DNA of 64,000 nt from Dromaius novaehollandiae (GCF_036370855.1 NC_088098.1:199501773-199565772), one strand, 5' to 3'; shown: positions 36,222-50,200, numbered from the stretch's first letter. The notes: generated by a model from the sequence alone, not told the origin. A program made the numbers and translations.

Positions 36222-36408
36222 CAAGATTGTAAAGTGCTTCAGTGCATGAGGAATCATTCCTGAGAGCTTCTTTATAAAACTCAGCTGCTTTTTCATAGTC
36301 TCCATTTGCAGAAACAGTATTTCCTTTATTAGTCAGGGCTGCTGGATTGTATCTATCAGAATTTACAGCTAAATCTGCATAGTCAGTTGCTTGTGCCAAT
36401 TCATTCTC
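36222..36408 (-). CDS. IFT88: IFT88 coding exon 16, TPRs (residues 464-525)
   Basis: Reads ENELAQATDYADLAVNSDRY, NPAALTNKGNTVSANGDYEK and AAEFYKEALRNDSSCTEALY then N-L and a split glycine. It contains two consecutive TPR units with the N-P-A-A-L...G-N and Y-E-K-A-A-E-F-Y signatures. It is 187 nt, donor CTTG|GTAAGC. Confidence 0.96.
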
Positions 36409-37062
36409 CTACACGAACAAAACAAACACTGTATTACTAATTTGCCAGTTGATTTTCTTGACACTAACTGTGGCTTCTCATAGTTACTACAGTGGAATTT
36501 CAAAAGATTAAAAATGAAAAAATAATACATTCTTCAGCCCTGAAATATTGCTTATGTGTTTGCATAAAGCTGATCATCTCTTTCAAGTTACAGAGAACTT
36601 AACACTTGACACCTGTTTTGCCTCTCTGTCTCATTCAGTCTTGAAGTTTCCTTCGTTGCAACAAAGAAAACTTTCTTTAAAAACAGGAATAAACCCAAAT
36701 AACCTACGTGTTTCACACCTACTCCCCTTTCCAACCTGCAAACTCCATATGTTCCTGAGGCTCAGTCAAGCTCTTCAGGGTCTGAATTTTAAATGACGGT
36801 GCTGAGCATCTGCATAAATCACACTATAGGCATCCTTTGGTGGCCTGGGCCTCAATGTCACTCTTCCTCCCAGTAGCAGTAAGCAAGAGACATGCCCAAA
36901 ACTTCAACTACAGCCGGGAAAGGCTGTCCCAGAACTGCTTCTCTAACATGTGTGTTTCTTTTTGTTTACATAGATTATCTGACAAACACAAAAATTGCTA
37001 CATAGACACAAAGACTGCTACATAAGCTTTGGTTGTTAACCCATTTCATTGCAAACACTTAC
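36409..37062 (-). other. IFT88: IFT88 intron 15
   Basis: A 654-bp intron. Nothing recognised beyond a weak pair of CTACATA-containing repeats near 36997-37023. Confidence 0.8.
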
Positions 37063-37149
37063 CAAATAATAAAGGAATGAAAGGTTTGTGGCAGCTGCAC
37101 TCTTTACTCTGCTATCCTTTTTCTCAAATGTTTTTAAAGTCTCCACAGC
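37063..37149 (-). CDS. IFT88: IFT88 coding exon 15 (residues 435-463)
   Basis: Reads AVETLKTFEKKDSRVKSAAA then TNLSFLYYL. It is 87 nt, phase 0 at both ends, acceptor TTTCTAG, donor TTG|GTAAGT. The previous intron, about 6.1 kb, is among the longest in the gene. Confidence 0.95.
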
Positions 37150-39652
37150 CTAGAAACAATTCACAAGCAACTCACTTCACTGCATCAAACTTGTACCAAA
37201 ATTCTTTCAGAAAATATAGACATTGATAAACTGCACAGAAACAAACCGCTAAAATTATTACTAGATTCCCTCAAATAATAATGTACATGATCATTACTAG
37301 GGCTTGCCAAACTTCTGTGTGCATACGTGCACACACACACACGTATTCACACACATAAAAAAATTATTTATATATTTAACTTGGTCACAATATTTCAATA
37401 GAATTAGCAATTTATTATTTAATATTTGGATTAGATATAAGTACATAGCTGACAATTCTATTCACAGAAAACACAAGTTTAAATTATTTGCTTTTAATTT
37501 TCTCAACTAATTAAAATTCTTGCACTTATATTTTCCAGTTCTCTTACTAAGCACATGCAAAAGGATTAAAATTTTCATTAAAAATCTAAAAAGTTACGTG
37601 CTATATAAAAATATCTAAGACAGTATAGGACTGGATTTTAATCTGCAGTTGTTTTTGTGTAACGTGAAGAAGAAAACACAGTCTAAGCTTATGAAGTGCT
37701 CAAACGTGTAAAGACTGAGGATAGAAGACATATCTTCTACATAAAAACTAAATTTCATAAACCTCAAAATGAAGAAGTTGATGGGCAAAAAGTAAACAAA
37801 ATTATAGTTAATAAACTATCACAGAAACTTAAAAAAACCCAAAGGACACCTTTTTTTCCCCTTAACTATGTGATAACATTTGTAAGTGCAGACTAAATTT
37901 ATTAAGAAAATATGGCTTCTTTATACTAAATAATTATATTAATTACATGAAGTGTTAGAATATAATGGTGGGCCCAGTTCTTTTCCCTGTTACAACACAG
38001 ATGTAGCAACCTCAATTTAGCCATCAGCAGCAGCAATTCAAAAGTCTCCTTCTTCCTTTACATGAAAGCTGCAGTCAGCTGTTTACAAAGTAAATGCATG
38101 ATACTGTATATGGAATGTCAAAACAGACAAAAAGAAAGCATGTTTTAATTGACTGTCATACATACTATTTTTACAGCTACTTTACACAAAATACATGAGT
38201 GTCCTAATGATGTGTAAAATGACAAATGAAGTGCATACAGCTAGATGTAGCTCACTGATGCATTACACCACATTCTATCCCAGAAACAAACTACTAAAGG
38301 TCAGAATATTTTCCCAATAATAGAAAATTCACTAAAGAAATATGGCAATTTCAATCATGAAAAGCATTTCAAAAGTTTGAATCTAGAGTTTGTGGTCTCT
38401 GCAATCTGAGGCTTTTGCTATGGCAATTTTAATCTTTGATACATATTTATGACTTCCAGCAAAAAGGAAATGATCCTAAATATTTGCAGATACACTATTA
38501 TATCTGAGGTACTCTACTGTTATCATAACCTGCTTCTTTGAGTAAAAGACGTGCATTTGTTACGATGGAATTCTCTTCCAGTGAACTTAACTATATAGTT
38601 TAAAGTCACTTTCCGAAAAGCCATTTTCTATTGTAGCCGATTTATTTACCTTTGCTTTCTTGATGAATGGCACCTTTGACTATAAAGATTAGATTGGAAG
38701 TAATTTCTTTTTCAATTATAAAAAAAAGTTCATATGACCCTGGGCTCTGTTCACTCACTGATAAATAGGCTGCAGATTTCTTGAACCGTTTCAGCTATAT
38801 TGTGTCTTAGGATGAAAATCCACAGCAATGCTCCTTTTGCTCTTGAAAAATGGAAATGCTGTTTTTGTATCATCATTTTATATATTTCTAAATAATTTCT
38901 AATTTTTTAATTCTCAAAATAATTAGTACTTGGATTGAACAAACTAAACACAGATTGCCCAAATTATTCTTTGTGGCATGATTTTGTGTTGCTTTGTGTT
39001 AAACTTCAAAAGCAGCATGCCTGACCCAAGCAGGATCTGCCAGAGACATTAAGGAGATGCATGGCTAACTCACAGAATTTAATTTTAAAGGTAATTTTTA
39101 AAGTTTTTCTTCCAGACTAAGAATATATTCAAACTATCTAATACAAAAAGAATTTGTAATAAATAATAAAATACAATCTAGCAATACTGTGGGAGTTTCA
39201 ACCCTGATTTTATTTTAATTTACTGGCACTGTTTTAAATAACATATGCATTATGATGAGCACAAAGTTAAACCTTTTTTTTAACATACTAAAACTTTCAG
39301 CCTTGAAATTGAGTATTTCAGAAATTTTCCATTCTTGTTCTTCAGCCAAAGGTGTGTTGAACAGGTGGTGAGTTAGCAAGTATATGAACAACAGACAGGA
39401 CGAATTTAAGTGGCAGCTGCAGTTTTATTAGAACAAAAAAGATTCTGTGCAATCATCATTCTGCAGTCCCACTCTACTATCCCAGCATTTAAGTAGTTCC
39501 AGTGCAGGTTAAAGATCTCATATCACATAATCAAAACAAAAAGAACTTCTCCACTTATTCCTAATCTCCGACTCCTTTCCCCCTCCCTGCATTGGAGTAC
39601 GCCAAAGAAACATCATCAGCAAACTCTATATCATTTATCTCTGAGAATCGAT

Positions 39653-39672
39653 ATACATATATATATATGTAT
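39653..39672. repeat. Perfect 20-bp AT palindrome
   Basis: ATACATATATATATATGTAT is its own reverse complement. It is most simply a TA microsatellite flank. Confidence 0.85.
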
Positions 39673-41204
39673 GTATTTTAACCCACACTGGATAATAACT
39701 GGAAATTGCAAAAAACTAACAATTTTACCATCAAAATAGTAAATTCTTGAGCTCCTACTACTGTTTACAAACCTGTAGCTCTCTCACCTTCCAAAAATGA
39801 CCCAAAAAAGCTACTACATTTGGCAAAATTTTCCAAACTCTCCAACTGCTTCCTGATCTCAGAAAGCTATCAGTCAAACTTGCAGCATAACAAAGGACAA
39901 CTTTCTTGCTGTATCTATAGCAAAGGAGAAGAGGATAGGGTGGACAGGAAGAGCAAGAGCTGTTCAGGAAACTAGGAGACCTTAAATTTGAAGAGAAGGT
40001 AAGCTTAAGTCAAGCAGATGGTCCTGCGTGCATCCCTCCAAGCTATGGGAAGGTGAAGAACCTTAGAAGCTGTAATTTTGCTGCATATGATCTCTCACAT
40101 TTCTTGCCACTCCTGCAAACCCAGAAGCTGTTACATTCTTTCTCTTTTATTCACCATCCCTACCATTTAATGCATTGGAAAGTGCATGTCAGAAGGAAAC
40201 TGAGCAAATCCTGTCCAATATTTGAGTTGCTTTTCATTCAGATGGAGCAGTTTTCCAACTTCACACATTTCAAACCAAGCCTCTTTTCACAGCCAATAAA
40301 AGATCACATGAGGGGAGTTAATCATGAAATTCATAGGCAAAAGTTAGTTTATACTGGATACTGGATGGTCAGTTGCAGGAAGGTACCTTACCTACATAAA
40401 TGCACACATGAAGTCTCTACTTAATAACCAAAAGTTAATTCACATGCGTAATTAAAAATGTAACAAAAGATGAAAAGACTACTCTAACTGCAGAGTGCAA
40501 ACTGACAGGAATCAAATATGAAAAGCAGGGAATTTCATTAATGAGCAGAAGGATGGCACTGCAAAATGAATCAGATAAGTCACCATTAAATAGTCTTCTA
40601 CTCTTGCTTATTTTTCATTTGGATTCATTCTTCTGTGTTTTATACCTTTCTTTCAACACTTCCTGGTTCTAAGTTAACAGCACAGCAGGCGAAAAAAAAT
40701 CACAACCCATTAAGCTATATCCTGTAGAATGAGCTTCTCTCTCAGACTTGACTATTTATGTTTTCAGATTAAGCAGTGCAACTTCTATAGCTGAACAGTG
40801 AATGTCAGCATTCAAATTTATCATTATATCGCTCCTGTTGTATCAGAATTTTCATTTCTCTCAAATGTAAGTTCTATATCATTCATATTTATCTGAAGTC
40901 TCCTTCAGTATTTACTATTTTTTACTTTACTTGAAGTTCAGACAAACTTTTGTATCAGAAATTAAAATCATTAGCCTGTACACTGAATCACAAAAAATAT
41001 TTTCTTGATCTGCAAATACTTCACTACAGAAATAATAACTGTGCACTAACGAATGCAAAATTAAGTATGAGGGAACTAGATACTTGAATTTTCTTAAAAG
41101 AAAAATATCGTAGAGATTAGGAAATAGAATGAGTCAGAAGGATGGTATTTGGTAGAACATTAACAACATGTAGAAAATAAAACATATGTGAGGTCCGTAC
41201 AGAG

Positions 41205-41265
41205 GAAACTACTGCTCTTCACGAAGGGTTAAACTGGATGCCTTCTAGACTTCACTCCTTATACA
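41205..41265 (+). repeat. Possible decayed CR1 3'-end remnant
   Basis: AACTACTGCTCTTCACGAAG, then GGTTAAACTGGATGCCTTCT and CACTCC, resembles the CR1 3' segment with GGTTGGACTAGATGACCTTC but is much diverged. Weak call from pattern memory. Confidence 0.28.
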
Positions 41266-43233
41266 TTCTTCCAGAATCTCATGGCAGTTTCAGTCACTTT
41301 GAAAGCAAAGACTGTTTGGCTCTAAATACTGAATTTTCACAAACTGGTGAAAAAAGTATTCTCAAGTTCAGGACACTAACCTAAGACTGGCTACAATGCC
41401 TATCAAATTTTGTCCAATAAATATACAGCGAAGTGTATTCCTTTGTTCACGCTTTTTCTGAAAAGTAGTTAGTGTGGTCATTTACAATTGTACTGATGCC
41501 CAGTTATCAAGAGACCTGGGTTTTTAAAAATATTGCACTTGTTAAGAGGAAAGGTTTTTATTCTTTGCAGCAGAAATACTGCAATTTAACAAGTCACTTT
41601 TATGGGAAGCAATATAGAAGCATATGTGCTAAAAAAAGACGACTACATGAATACTAGAAAATGGCAGAGAATTTGAACAGTGATAAAAATACTGCTTTAC
41701 TGAAGAACTTTTTCTACATTAACCAAATTATTTTGTATTATACCTAGCTCTTATACCCTCCCAATGTAAGTGAAACAGTAAAATATTCAGATTTCTAACA
41801 GAAGTCCTGTTTTGCTTATTACTTATTGATCAAGAAGACACTGCCATGCTCATAAAATTTGAGAAGACTTCAACTACTTAAATGACCAGATTTTTTTTAA
41901 TGCTATACTGATCTCTTTGTATCTACTCTATCAAGCAAAATGCAAGAGATGGAACAAAAGAAGAGGTGTTAAAAGGAAAACAAAAGCAACGATTTTTGTG
42001 TTCTCTGCAGTTCAGCTAACCAGAAAGACAACAGTTGTGTAAATAGGAAGCGCAGGTAGGATGAAAACACTACACTAAGCTTTTAACTGATGTTATATGG
42101 ATTAAATTGCTTATAATGTGTAACTAAACTAATAACTTTTCCAAAGCTTATTCCATCTTCTTCCCTTGCCACACCAAAGGGTAAGATGATATTGGCCATC
42201 AACAGAGGAAAAGGATGCATCATTATGCCACTACTACATATTCTCCCATCTTACTGAACTGATGGTGAAATCCAAGATTTTGAGGCATTCGCACTTTTAA
42301 ACTCTTTCTGCTTACTAATAATTTTACTGTATTAACATATAAAATCCTACCTTATTATTATGTCTTGTTAAGGTAAAGTATTTAAACTACTTTTGCCTTT
42401 TATTAGTTGCTTAAAACTTCAAACAAAAGAGACTGAGTAGATCTATCTTCTGAACTTCTGCCAATTCACGAATTCTGAGCACCAAGCTATACTTTTACTT
42501 GGAAGCACTGATACTGTATCTTTTCAATGCCCTTCCTCATTTGCTAATATACACTCGGGCTCAAACAGCTATAATATCTTTTCAGTAATGGTGATTCCTC
42601 CTACCTCTCTATGTCCCCTTCTCTAGGGGCAAGATTTTTTTTCTTTTTTAAGCAGGGGGAAGATACTGAGCTTTCCAAGACACTGTGCAAATCTGCCTAA
42701 TTTAGTTCCAGTTTATATTTCAGCAGAAAGACAGGAAGGCTGACTGAAGTTCAAAATCAGATTGTAACACTTTAAGGTATGCTGTAGTACACAGAAAACA
42801 CTAAGAGTACCATAACATGAACAGTAATGATACATATGAAATGCATCTGCATATATTTTGGTAATATATGTGAGAGAAAATAAACACATCCTGGCTGATT
42901 AGCTGTTCTGCTTTCTAGACTCCACTGACTGTACTGACTAGATCTCCATTAATTGTAATGTAAGCTTGGACAATCAGTACAGATAACTACATTTCAATGT
43001 GTTAATCTGAAACTGAACTTAATTCACTACAACTTCTGTGGCAAAAATTTCATTTAGGTAAAATTTACCTCGTTTCAGTGTTTTAATAAGGTTATTTCAA
43101 TGACCAGCATCAATACAATTATTATGCTTGCATAAATCATTCTTATCCTTGCTGAAAAAATATGCTGCTACTATGTAAGATGTGTTTGTTAATACAATAG
43201 TAATAAAAACAGTAATGTGAAAAGTTACTATAC

Positions 43234-43333
43234 CTGGTTAAAATCCTTTTGCTTCAAATATGTAGTAGCTTTATTTATTTCCAGGTCATTGGCTAACTCT
43301 ACATACTGAGAAGCCTTTACTGCTTCAACACAC
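43234..43333 (-). CDS. IFT88: IFT88 coding exon 14 (residues 401-434)
   Basis: Completes the split Trp, then reads CVEAVKASQYVELANDLEIN then KATTYLKQKDFNQ. It is 100 nt, acceptor ATTGCAG, donor CCAG|GTATAG in phase 0. It opens the second TPR array. Confidence 0.95.
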
Positions 43334-46043
43334 CTGCAATAGAAAGAAACCCATAAAGATAAACAAAATATATCTGTGCAAATGCCATATATTTTTGCTG
43401 CCAATTAGTTGTCTAAAATGAATTGTTCTTAGCTATTCCATCTTTTCAAAAGTATATAACACTTTCGCTAATTAAAAGTATTTTTAGAAGAATATATTCC
43501 AATAACTTACCCGAATAATACTGTCTCAGCTCTTGTTTGTCAGTCACCTGCTTATATCTCACGTTATTTTCCATCACTGAACAACCTTTGTAATAGTGAT
43601 GTCAGATACAGACCTTAAAAAATGCTGGATTAATAACTTAGGGTTTAGCCTTAAAATCTTGGTTCCATTATGTTTTCACAATTCTTTTTTTTTTTAATTC
43701 TCTGTAAGATTTAATACAGCAAAACTGCACAGAGTTCAGGACACATTGTTTGACCTCTGGATATTAACATGTGTTTTGAAAATACTTACAGGTACGATAT
43801 ATGAATTAGAGATTATACAAAGGTGTTTTGTAGTATACACTATAAAATAAAAATGCAGAAATTTTTATTTTGCAATAATAAAGGAATACTCAGGCTTTAT
43901 ATAAAACCTTAGCTTCTACTACTGCAAGGTTTTTTGAGGAAACCCATTAAGATCACTTTTCAAGCCTTTAGCTGATTCTTCAAACCTGATCTCCTGCTTC
44001 ATTTCTGCTAGTCCTGCAGGGTTCTCCAGTTATTTTTGGCTTACGGTCTTCTGTAAAATGAAGGCAATACAGAACAGGGCAGATAGCTCAGATGTTCATT
44101 TACAGACATCCTCCTTCAGGGTTTGGTATGGTGTATTTTAGAACTGCCCCATCACTTGAGGAAGACCTTTATTTATTGTATGCATATACCATTCTATCAA
44201 ACTGTCTGGAATTAAACACCCTAAAAGAACAGCTTTCTGGGATGCTTCTTAAATCCCTCCTAAATCCCTCCTACTTTCTTTAAGTGGTGGAACCCCTTTT
44301 TTCTTTTCTTCTAATAGTTGTCTAATTTGCTAACAATAGTTTAACAAACCAATTGCTGTTATAATTGGCTTGGCATGTGCATCAGCTCTCTATAAAGCAT
44401 ACAGATGCATCTTGATGTTGGAGGAAAAGTTATATGGAAAAAAAATTGTAATTGCTACAAAGATATCCATAATAAAAGAAAGGTCCAGAAGCAGTTTTCA
44501 ACAGTTCCTATTAACATGTTTTAACCAGAAAAAGCAAAAAGATGTGAATTATCCCTCTATTCCTTACAGAATATGACAAAATAGTCCCAAGATGAAATCA
44601 TATTTCAAGAACTCTTAGTAACAAGTTAAAAAATCCAAGGAATATTTGTCCCTATTTTGTTTCTGTAAAGAAAATTAATCTGATTAAAAGCACATTTAAT
44701 ATTCAGAGGACTCAATGTTTAATTATTCAGAAAAGCTATGAGTGAGTTTTACTTCATAGCAAGTACTCTGTGAATAGCACCAAGGAAGTAGACACGACAG
44801 AGATATGAAATAAATTAATATTTTCTTTTTTCTTGAACAAAAACCAAGAGGCAGAGCAAATAAATTTGACTTGCTCAGGCGGGCAAGTTAAAAAGCAGTA
44901 AGCTAATTTTCACAGGACATACTGTTTAGGTTCTAACAAGTAATTATGGCAAAAGTAGGGAAATAACACAGTTATAACTGTTACCAAGTCATCAAACACC
45001 ACCTTGTGGGCTCTGGCAGACTAAACATGTCTTCAGTGTGATAGATGATTTCATTTCAGTATAAATATCTTTATCAATAGATTGTAATTATAGGACCTGC
45101 AAAACCTGAAAACATTCCAATTCAGCAAAAAAAAAAAAAAAAAAGAAAAAAAGGAAAATTCTCTTTCTCCCTTAGATTTCCTTCACTTCCATACTACAAT
45201 TTTTTTTCATATATTAAGAAAATTGAACACTGAACATATTCAGTTAGTAATGCTGTGGCTGCAGATACATCATTTGAGTATATATTACTTTCCAATAAAG
45301 TATGAAAAATACTAAAAATATCAAAAGAAGGATATATCTTGGAAGAGTTGTAATCATCATCATGCTGTGCTTATAGAAAGAGTCTTTTTTTTTTTTTTAA
45401 GGAGTATTCTGCTGGAAAAAAACACAGCAGAAAACAAAAGCTAAACTGTAAATTAAAAACTAAACTAGAAAGAAAAATCAAAACAGTAAACTGCACCATC
45501 AGCCCATCACTGTATAAACTTGTATAAATGTTTAAGAAACAGTAGATACATTAAGTTTATAAATGAAACTCAAAAACTTTTCTAATAATATTTGCATACC
45601 AGTTGCCTTATATAATGACTCTTTGGAGTAATGGGAATTTCTTAAGACCCCTAAGCCTTCATTACACCATCTAACTTACAATGAAGAGTGGATATGTTTG
45701 TGTTATGTACAGTGTCTGTCCATTGAGACTTTGAAAAGCTCTTGAATATTTTAAGAAGCTTTCCTTGTGCCAATACAGAGCCATTCAGAAGCGTACGATT
45801 AACAGTTGAGTTTCAGTGATGCAATGAAATTCATTTTAAACACAGAATATATTCTACTATTTGTTTTGATTTTCCACAGGGCATTCTATGGAGGCAAACT
45901 TAAAATAGGTTGGACCCTTTGCTTGTGTTGTTCAAACAAAATGTGTTTTCCAGGCTGCTTATGTTTGTGAATCTGGTCTCATAACCACCACCAGAGATGC
46001 ACATACAGTTTAGACAAAAAAAAAAGCCCCATCTGACTCTTAC
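43334..46043 (-). other. IFT88: IFT88 intron 13
   Basis: About 2.7 kb, AT-rich. It has A and T runs near 45126-45144 and 45388-45400 and an exact 11-bp duplication at 44251-44272. No gene is seen. Confidence 0.75.
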
Positions 46044-46130
46044 CAGTCGTAGCCCACAGCAAAAGACGTTTCAATTACTGGTGCAATGAGTTTAGCAGCT
46101 GTCATGATGTATTCCTCTGCCATGGATTTC
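46044..46130 (-). CDS. IFT88: IFT88 coding exon 13 (residues 372-400)
   Basis: Reads KSMAEEYIMTAAKLIAPVIE then TSFAVGYD with a split tryptophan at the 3' end. It is 87 nt, acceptor TTTTAAG, donor ACTG|GTAAGA. It matches the linker of vertebrate IFT88. Confidence 0.95.
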
Positions 46131-46622
46131 CTTAAAACAAAACAAAAAAACCATGTCACCATTTCAAAAAACAAATGCGTGAAAAATTAACCAAATCATC
46201 TTCCTGCATCCTCCTGCTCTCAGGGAACAATCTGAGAATTCAGTTTAACCAGTGCCCTGCTACTGCCCCTGTATCTGGATAATGCTCTCAATAAGGCTCT
46301 GTTTCTCTTGTTTTCTTTTCACTGCACAGTGTAGTTGCATTTAAAAAAAACCCCAAAGCTGCAAGTTTTAAGCAGTATAACCCATTATGCATAGAGCAGA
46401 TGTTCTATTTATCCTTCTGGATTAAATCCCTATTTTATGGTTGCTTGCAACTGCAGGATACTAAACCCAGTGATCCAGATGGTTCTTCCAAGTGTGTTCT
46501 TCCTAAGAATTATGAGTACTCTTTTATAACAAGAACTGTGAACACAAGAGAAGATTGGTAATGCTTTCAGGGACTAAAATCCATGGCACCATAGTCAAAA
46601 AATGTACAGATTCCAGCATTAC
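46131..46622 (-). other. IFT88: IFT88 intron 12
   Basis: A 492-bp intron. Nothing recognised. Confidence 0.82.
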
Positions 46623-46693
46623 CTCTCACGTTCCATTTGTCTTAAACTGTCATTTTTTATGGCTTCAATCAGTAGATTTGTATGTGGATCATC
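46623..46693 (-). CDS. IFT88: IFT88 coding exon 12 (residues 349-371)
   Basis: Reads DDPHTNLLIEAIKNDSLRQM then ERE and a split arginine. It is 71 nt, acceptor CCTCCAG, donor GAGAG|GTAATG. It is part of the non-TPR linker between the two repeat arrays. Confidence 0.95.
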
Positions 46694-49081
46694 CTGGAGG
46701 GGAACAAAACAAATGCAATTATGCCAGTATACATGTGTTTTAATTATTTCTATAGACAATATGACTGTAAACACAAATTGATGCAATTACATAGTCTATA
46801 ATGGCAGTTATTTACTTCCCCATTTCAAAGAGTTTCGATTTAAAGTAGCGCTAATTCTAACTACAAAATGTAAAATTTCATATTACAACTACTTTCATCC
46901 AGTTTTTCTGTTCGTGTGTGGTTATATCTGACATTATGGTTGTTAACTGGTAGTTAATGTGTAGTTAACGACCTGTATATCAGATTGCCCAGTAAGACTG
47001 GGAAACCTATGAATCACCCGTCAGAGCACTCACGTGCTTAAAAATAAGAGTATGCTTACACACTTGCTGAACTGCAGTTGTATTCAGCAGATGAGGACTT
47101 TTGCTACCTTGTAATTACAGTAACTCGTACAATCATCTTGTTATGGTTTATCCCACACACTGTATCTAAAAGAGCTAATACAGGTATAATGCATACCCAC
47201 CCATTCTTCATTTGATAGGGATAGATCAAAAATTCATATAGAATAAAGAGCAGAAAGAAATTTAACAATTTTCAGTTTGACCTTTTCATAACAGAACATA
47301 GAACTTGGAATTTCTGTTAAAACTATAGCATTCATATCCTTGGAAAGAACACCCACCACAATCTAAAGCTTTTCTTCCAACGCATAATCTTACATAGCCT
47401 TTGACGAAGTCTTGAAGTGTTTAATGATCCTTACTGTTACATAAATTACACTACAGTGACTGGTTAACTGTCTCTAGCTTCTTGGAAAAGCCTTTTATTC
47501 CTCCACATCTGCTGCACGTCGAGTCTTAGGGTGATTCAAATTTCCTTTCTCTTTATTGCTGAATAGATTGATCTCCAGTATCTTTCTGTTTGATACATTT
47601 CCAAACTTTTTAATCATTATGACTGCTGTCTGCATTCCCTTTCTTTCTCTTGAAGTGTGGGCATTGGAACTGGACAGAGTAATCCAGCAGTATTAGCAGA
47701 AGTACTAGATCTAAAAAACTCTTCATTCCTAACTGATTTTCTTGCCTTTATTCACTCAACTATCACATCAACTTCTTTGGCCTTAGCATCACAGTTGATG
47801 TTCTTGTTCAATTGAATATCCACTAAAAATTCCTGCAGGGTTTGCAGTGTCATTTTTCAAAATAGAAGGTCATATATCTGTGCCAATAATTTGCATTTTT
47901 ATTTTTAAATGAATGGTATTATTCTTGGTAATATTGAAATATGTATTATTTCTCTGTGGCCAGCTTATATAACAATTCAGATCTCTCCAGGAGAGAAATG
48001 ACTTTAATATCCACTCTTAACCACTTCATTTGTCTTCTGCTCTCTCAATCAAGCTTCAGGATTAATATCAAACCCTTTCAGATAAAAAAAGGATTTCTGC
48101 CCCAAATCAATTTGCTTCTAAAAGGGTTTCTTCAACTATTGCTGTATAAAAATAAATTTCTCATTTCTTATATGAAACACCTAAGATAAATAAAGAGAAG
48201 TTATAAAAATTCTCATATTTCTCATATATTTAACTTCTCATGTATATTTATATATGATCTCACATATGTTCTCTCCCTACTTCTATTTTTATACATTTGT
48301 ATATATATATAAAAAACATAGATATCTAATACATACATATAAAAGTTACATATATTAACCTTTATTGACTCATGCTAGGATGCAACAGCTACCCTTAAGC
48401 CTTAAATTATTTAAAGACTAATTATATCATTGTTCTTTAAGACTGAAAATGGAAGCTTTGCATCACTGGAAAAAAGATTGCTAAGAGAATATAAAGGATG
48501 TGCCTTGATTTTCTATAGAAGGCCTTTCTAGGAGGCACTCTAGATCCATGCTTTACTTTTTCCTGTCTTTAAGATCATGAGCTGCTGGTTCATGGTACAA
48601 AGGAAGTCCAGCTTTCAACAAATTCCAGTAAGTTAAACTTCTGCAAACTTCACAACTTTTTTGGGGGAAAATATACTACAGTACTAAAGGGGGTTTTAGC
48701 ACTCACTTGAGATAACTTGCATAATTCACTTAACACTTTGCCCTTTTTACTTTATTTTATACATATGTTATATAAATAAAACATGCAAAGCAACGAGTAA
48801 GCTATGTAAGTCAGCCCAGATGAATTTCAATACAATCTTTATTAAGACAGTCACGTGATGTGGATTTATATAAACAATACCTTTTGAGAAAAAAAAAGTT
48901 TAGGATAGTCTTAACACTATTTGAATCACTTCTGAGAAGTACCGCCACATTAACTTTGTGCTGACAAAAACATTATATTAGGTACATCAACTTACATATA
49001 CCGTACAGTCCAAGCATTCAAAGTCTCTCTCTCTTTCTCTCCATTTACAATACAAATACAGTTTGTTTTGATCAAACTTAC
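46694..49081 (-). other. IFT88: IFT88 intron 11
   Basis: About 2.4 kb, AT-rich, with a TA-rich stretch near 48297-48360. Nothing else recognised. Confidence 0.75.
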
Positions 49082-49313
49082 ATTTGGTGAAATGTATTTG
49101 TCATCATAATCCACTTCCAGGGGAACGGCAATCAGTTTTTGGAAGGCTTTTTTCATTTGTTCACTGTCTCCAACAGCAAAACAACACAGGACCAAGTTGA
49201 AGCCAGCCTTCAGGTTTGGTGACATGCTCATTGTATGTTCAAATGAAGAAATGGCATCAATGTATTGACCAGTTTTAATAAAGGCAACTCCAATATTTTG
49301 CATTATTTTAATT
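49082..49313 (-). CDS. IFT88: IFT88 coding exon 11, TPRs 3-4 (residues 271-348)
   Basis: The longest coding exon, 232 nt. It begins with the split arginine then IKIMQNIGVAFIKTGQYIDA, continues through FEHTMSMSPNLKAGFNL and MKKAFQKLIAVPLEVDYDDK, and ends YISPN at AAT|GTAAGT. It holds one clear TPR (about 272-305) and a degenerate one (about 306-337). The open frame continues past the donor, but the continuation is intronic. Confidence 0.96.
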
Positions 49314-49413
49314 CTAAGCAAAGAAATCAGCATTAGGTTATATTTTTAACTATCAAAAACATACTATATCCAAAACATGCATTTCAGAACCATGCCTACA
49401 CGTATAAGCTCAC
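49314..49413 (-). other. IFT88: IFT88 intron 10 (100 bp)
   Basis: A short intron between two TPR exons: GTGAGC at the start, TTTGCTTAG at the end, splitting an arginine codon AG|A. Confidence 0.92.
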
Positions 49414-49528
49414 CTCATCTCTTTCTGGACACTAGGAATCTGGTCTAGAGCCATTCGGTAGAATTTGATAGCCTTGGAATAGTTCCTTTGCTTTAAATAT
49501 ATATTTCCCATGTTCACCTTCAGTCTAC
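49414..49528 (-). CDS. IFT88: IFT88 coding exon 10, second TPR (residues 233-270)
   Basis: Reads RLKVNMGNIYLKQRNYSKAI then KFYRMALDQIPSVQKEM. The N-M-G-N-I-Y...Y-S-K-A-I...A-L-D pattern is a canonical TPR. It is 115 nt with split glycine and arginine codons at its ends. The following intron is only 100 bp. Confidence 0.96.
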
Positions 49529-50200
49529 CTATCACAAGAAGTCAATGAGTTATAGTCCTTCAAAGTATAGTTACAGAATTTTTTAAATTTTGTTTTGAAG
49601 TGACAGAGTAGGGTAACTTTTTAATATGCTTGTCTCTATTACATGGTAACACTAGTCTTTTAAAGAAGTGCTGCACAGAACAGCCTCTTGCCAACTTCCA
49701 CCCAGAAGGAGATAAACCAGTAAAGAAACTTGAACTTAAAAAGAACTATCAATATAAGGCATATAACTGGTTTTGGTTAGCAATTTAGGGATGAGGTAGA
49801 GACTTTTTATGGTGCTCTCAAGGAAAGCAGCTGCAAAGAAGCAGCTGTGAGAAGACTGTATGAGTCTCAAAGATTTGAAAATTTCTTTTAATATTTTGCA
49901 CAAGGGGAAAGATGAGACAAAAAAGAAAAATTAACATCAGAGCAGATAACACAGTGTAGGCTGCATGGGAAAATGAGGCATTTGGCTTTATGCTTAGCTT
50001 AGGGAAAGAAAAGACTTCATAAGTTACTTGGCAAGCCAAACCACATTAAATTATACAAAGTCAGACATTGTAAGTATTTGCCACCCACTCTGACTGACAG
50101 ACATGGCAGCCGAGATCTCTGTGAGTCAGCACCATGCAGACGAAGTCCTAATTATGAAGGCCTGATTATCAGTTTTAATCCATTTTGGAATGTAACCTAC
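49529..50200 (-). other. IFT88: IFT88 intron 9
   Basis: A 672-bp intron. Nothing recognised. Confidence 0.8.

Larger units (their letters stand above)
37150..43233 (-). other. IFT88: IFT88 intron 14
   Basis: About 6.1 kb, AT-rich. It contains an AC run near 37330-37342, a 20-bp perfect AT palindrome (39653-39672) and a weak CR1-like stretch (41205-41265). A 123-codon plus-strand frame at 40053-40424 has no ATG at its start and no recognised motif, so it is not called a gene. Confidence 0.7.

Noticed and set aside
40053..40424. 123-codon plus-strand frame in IFT88 intron 14
   Set aside because: Starts with GTG, has no recognised motif and lies in AT-rich intron; length is within chance for 64 kb.
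48992..49333. Single-exon gene of 113 codons
   Set aside because: It is IFT88 exon 11 plus read-through into introns on both sides; the ends fail the splice-site and homology test.
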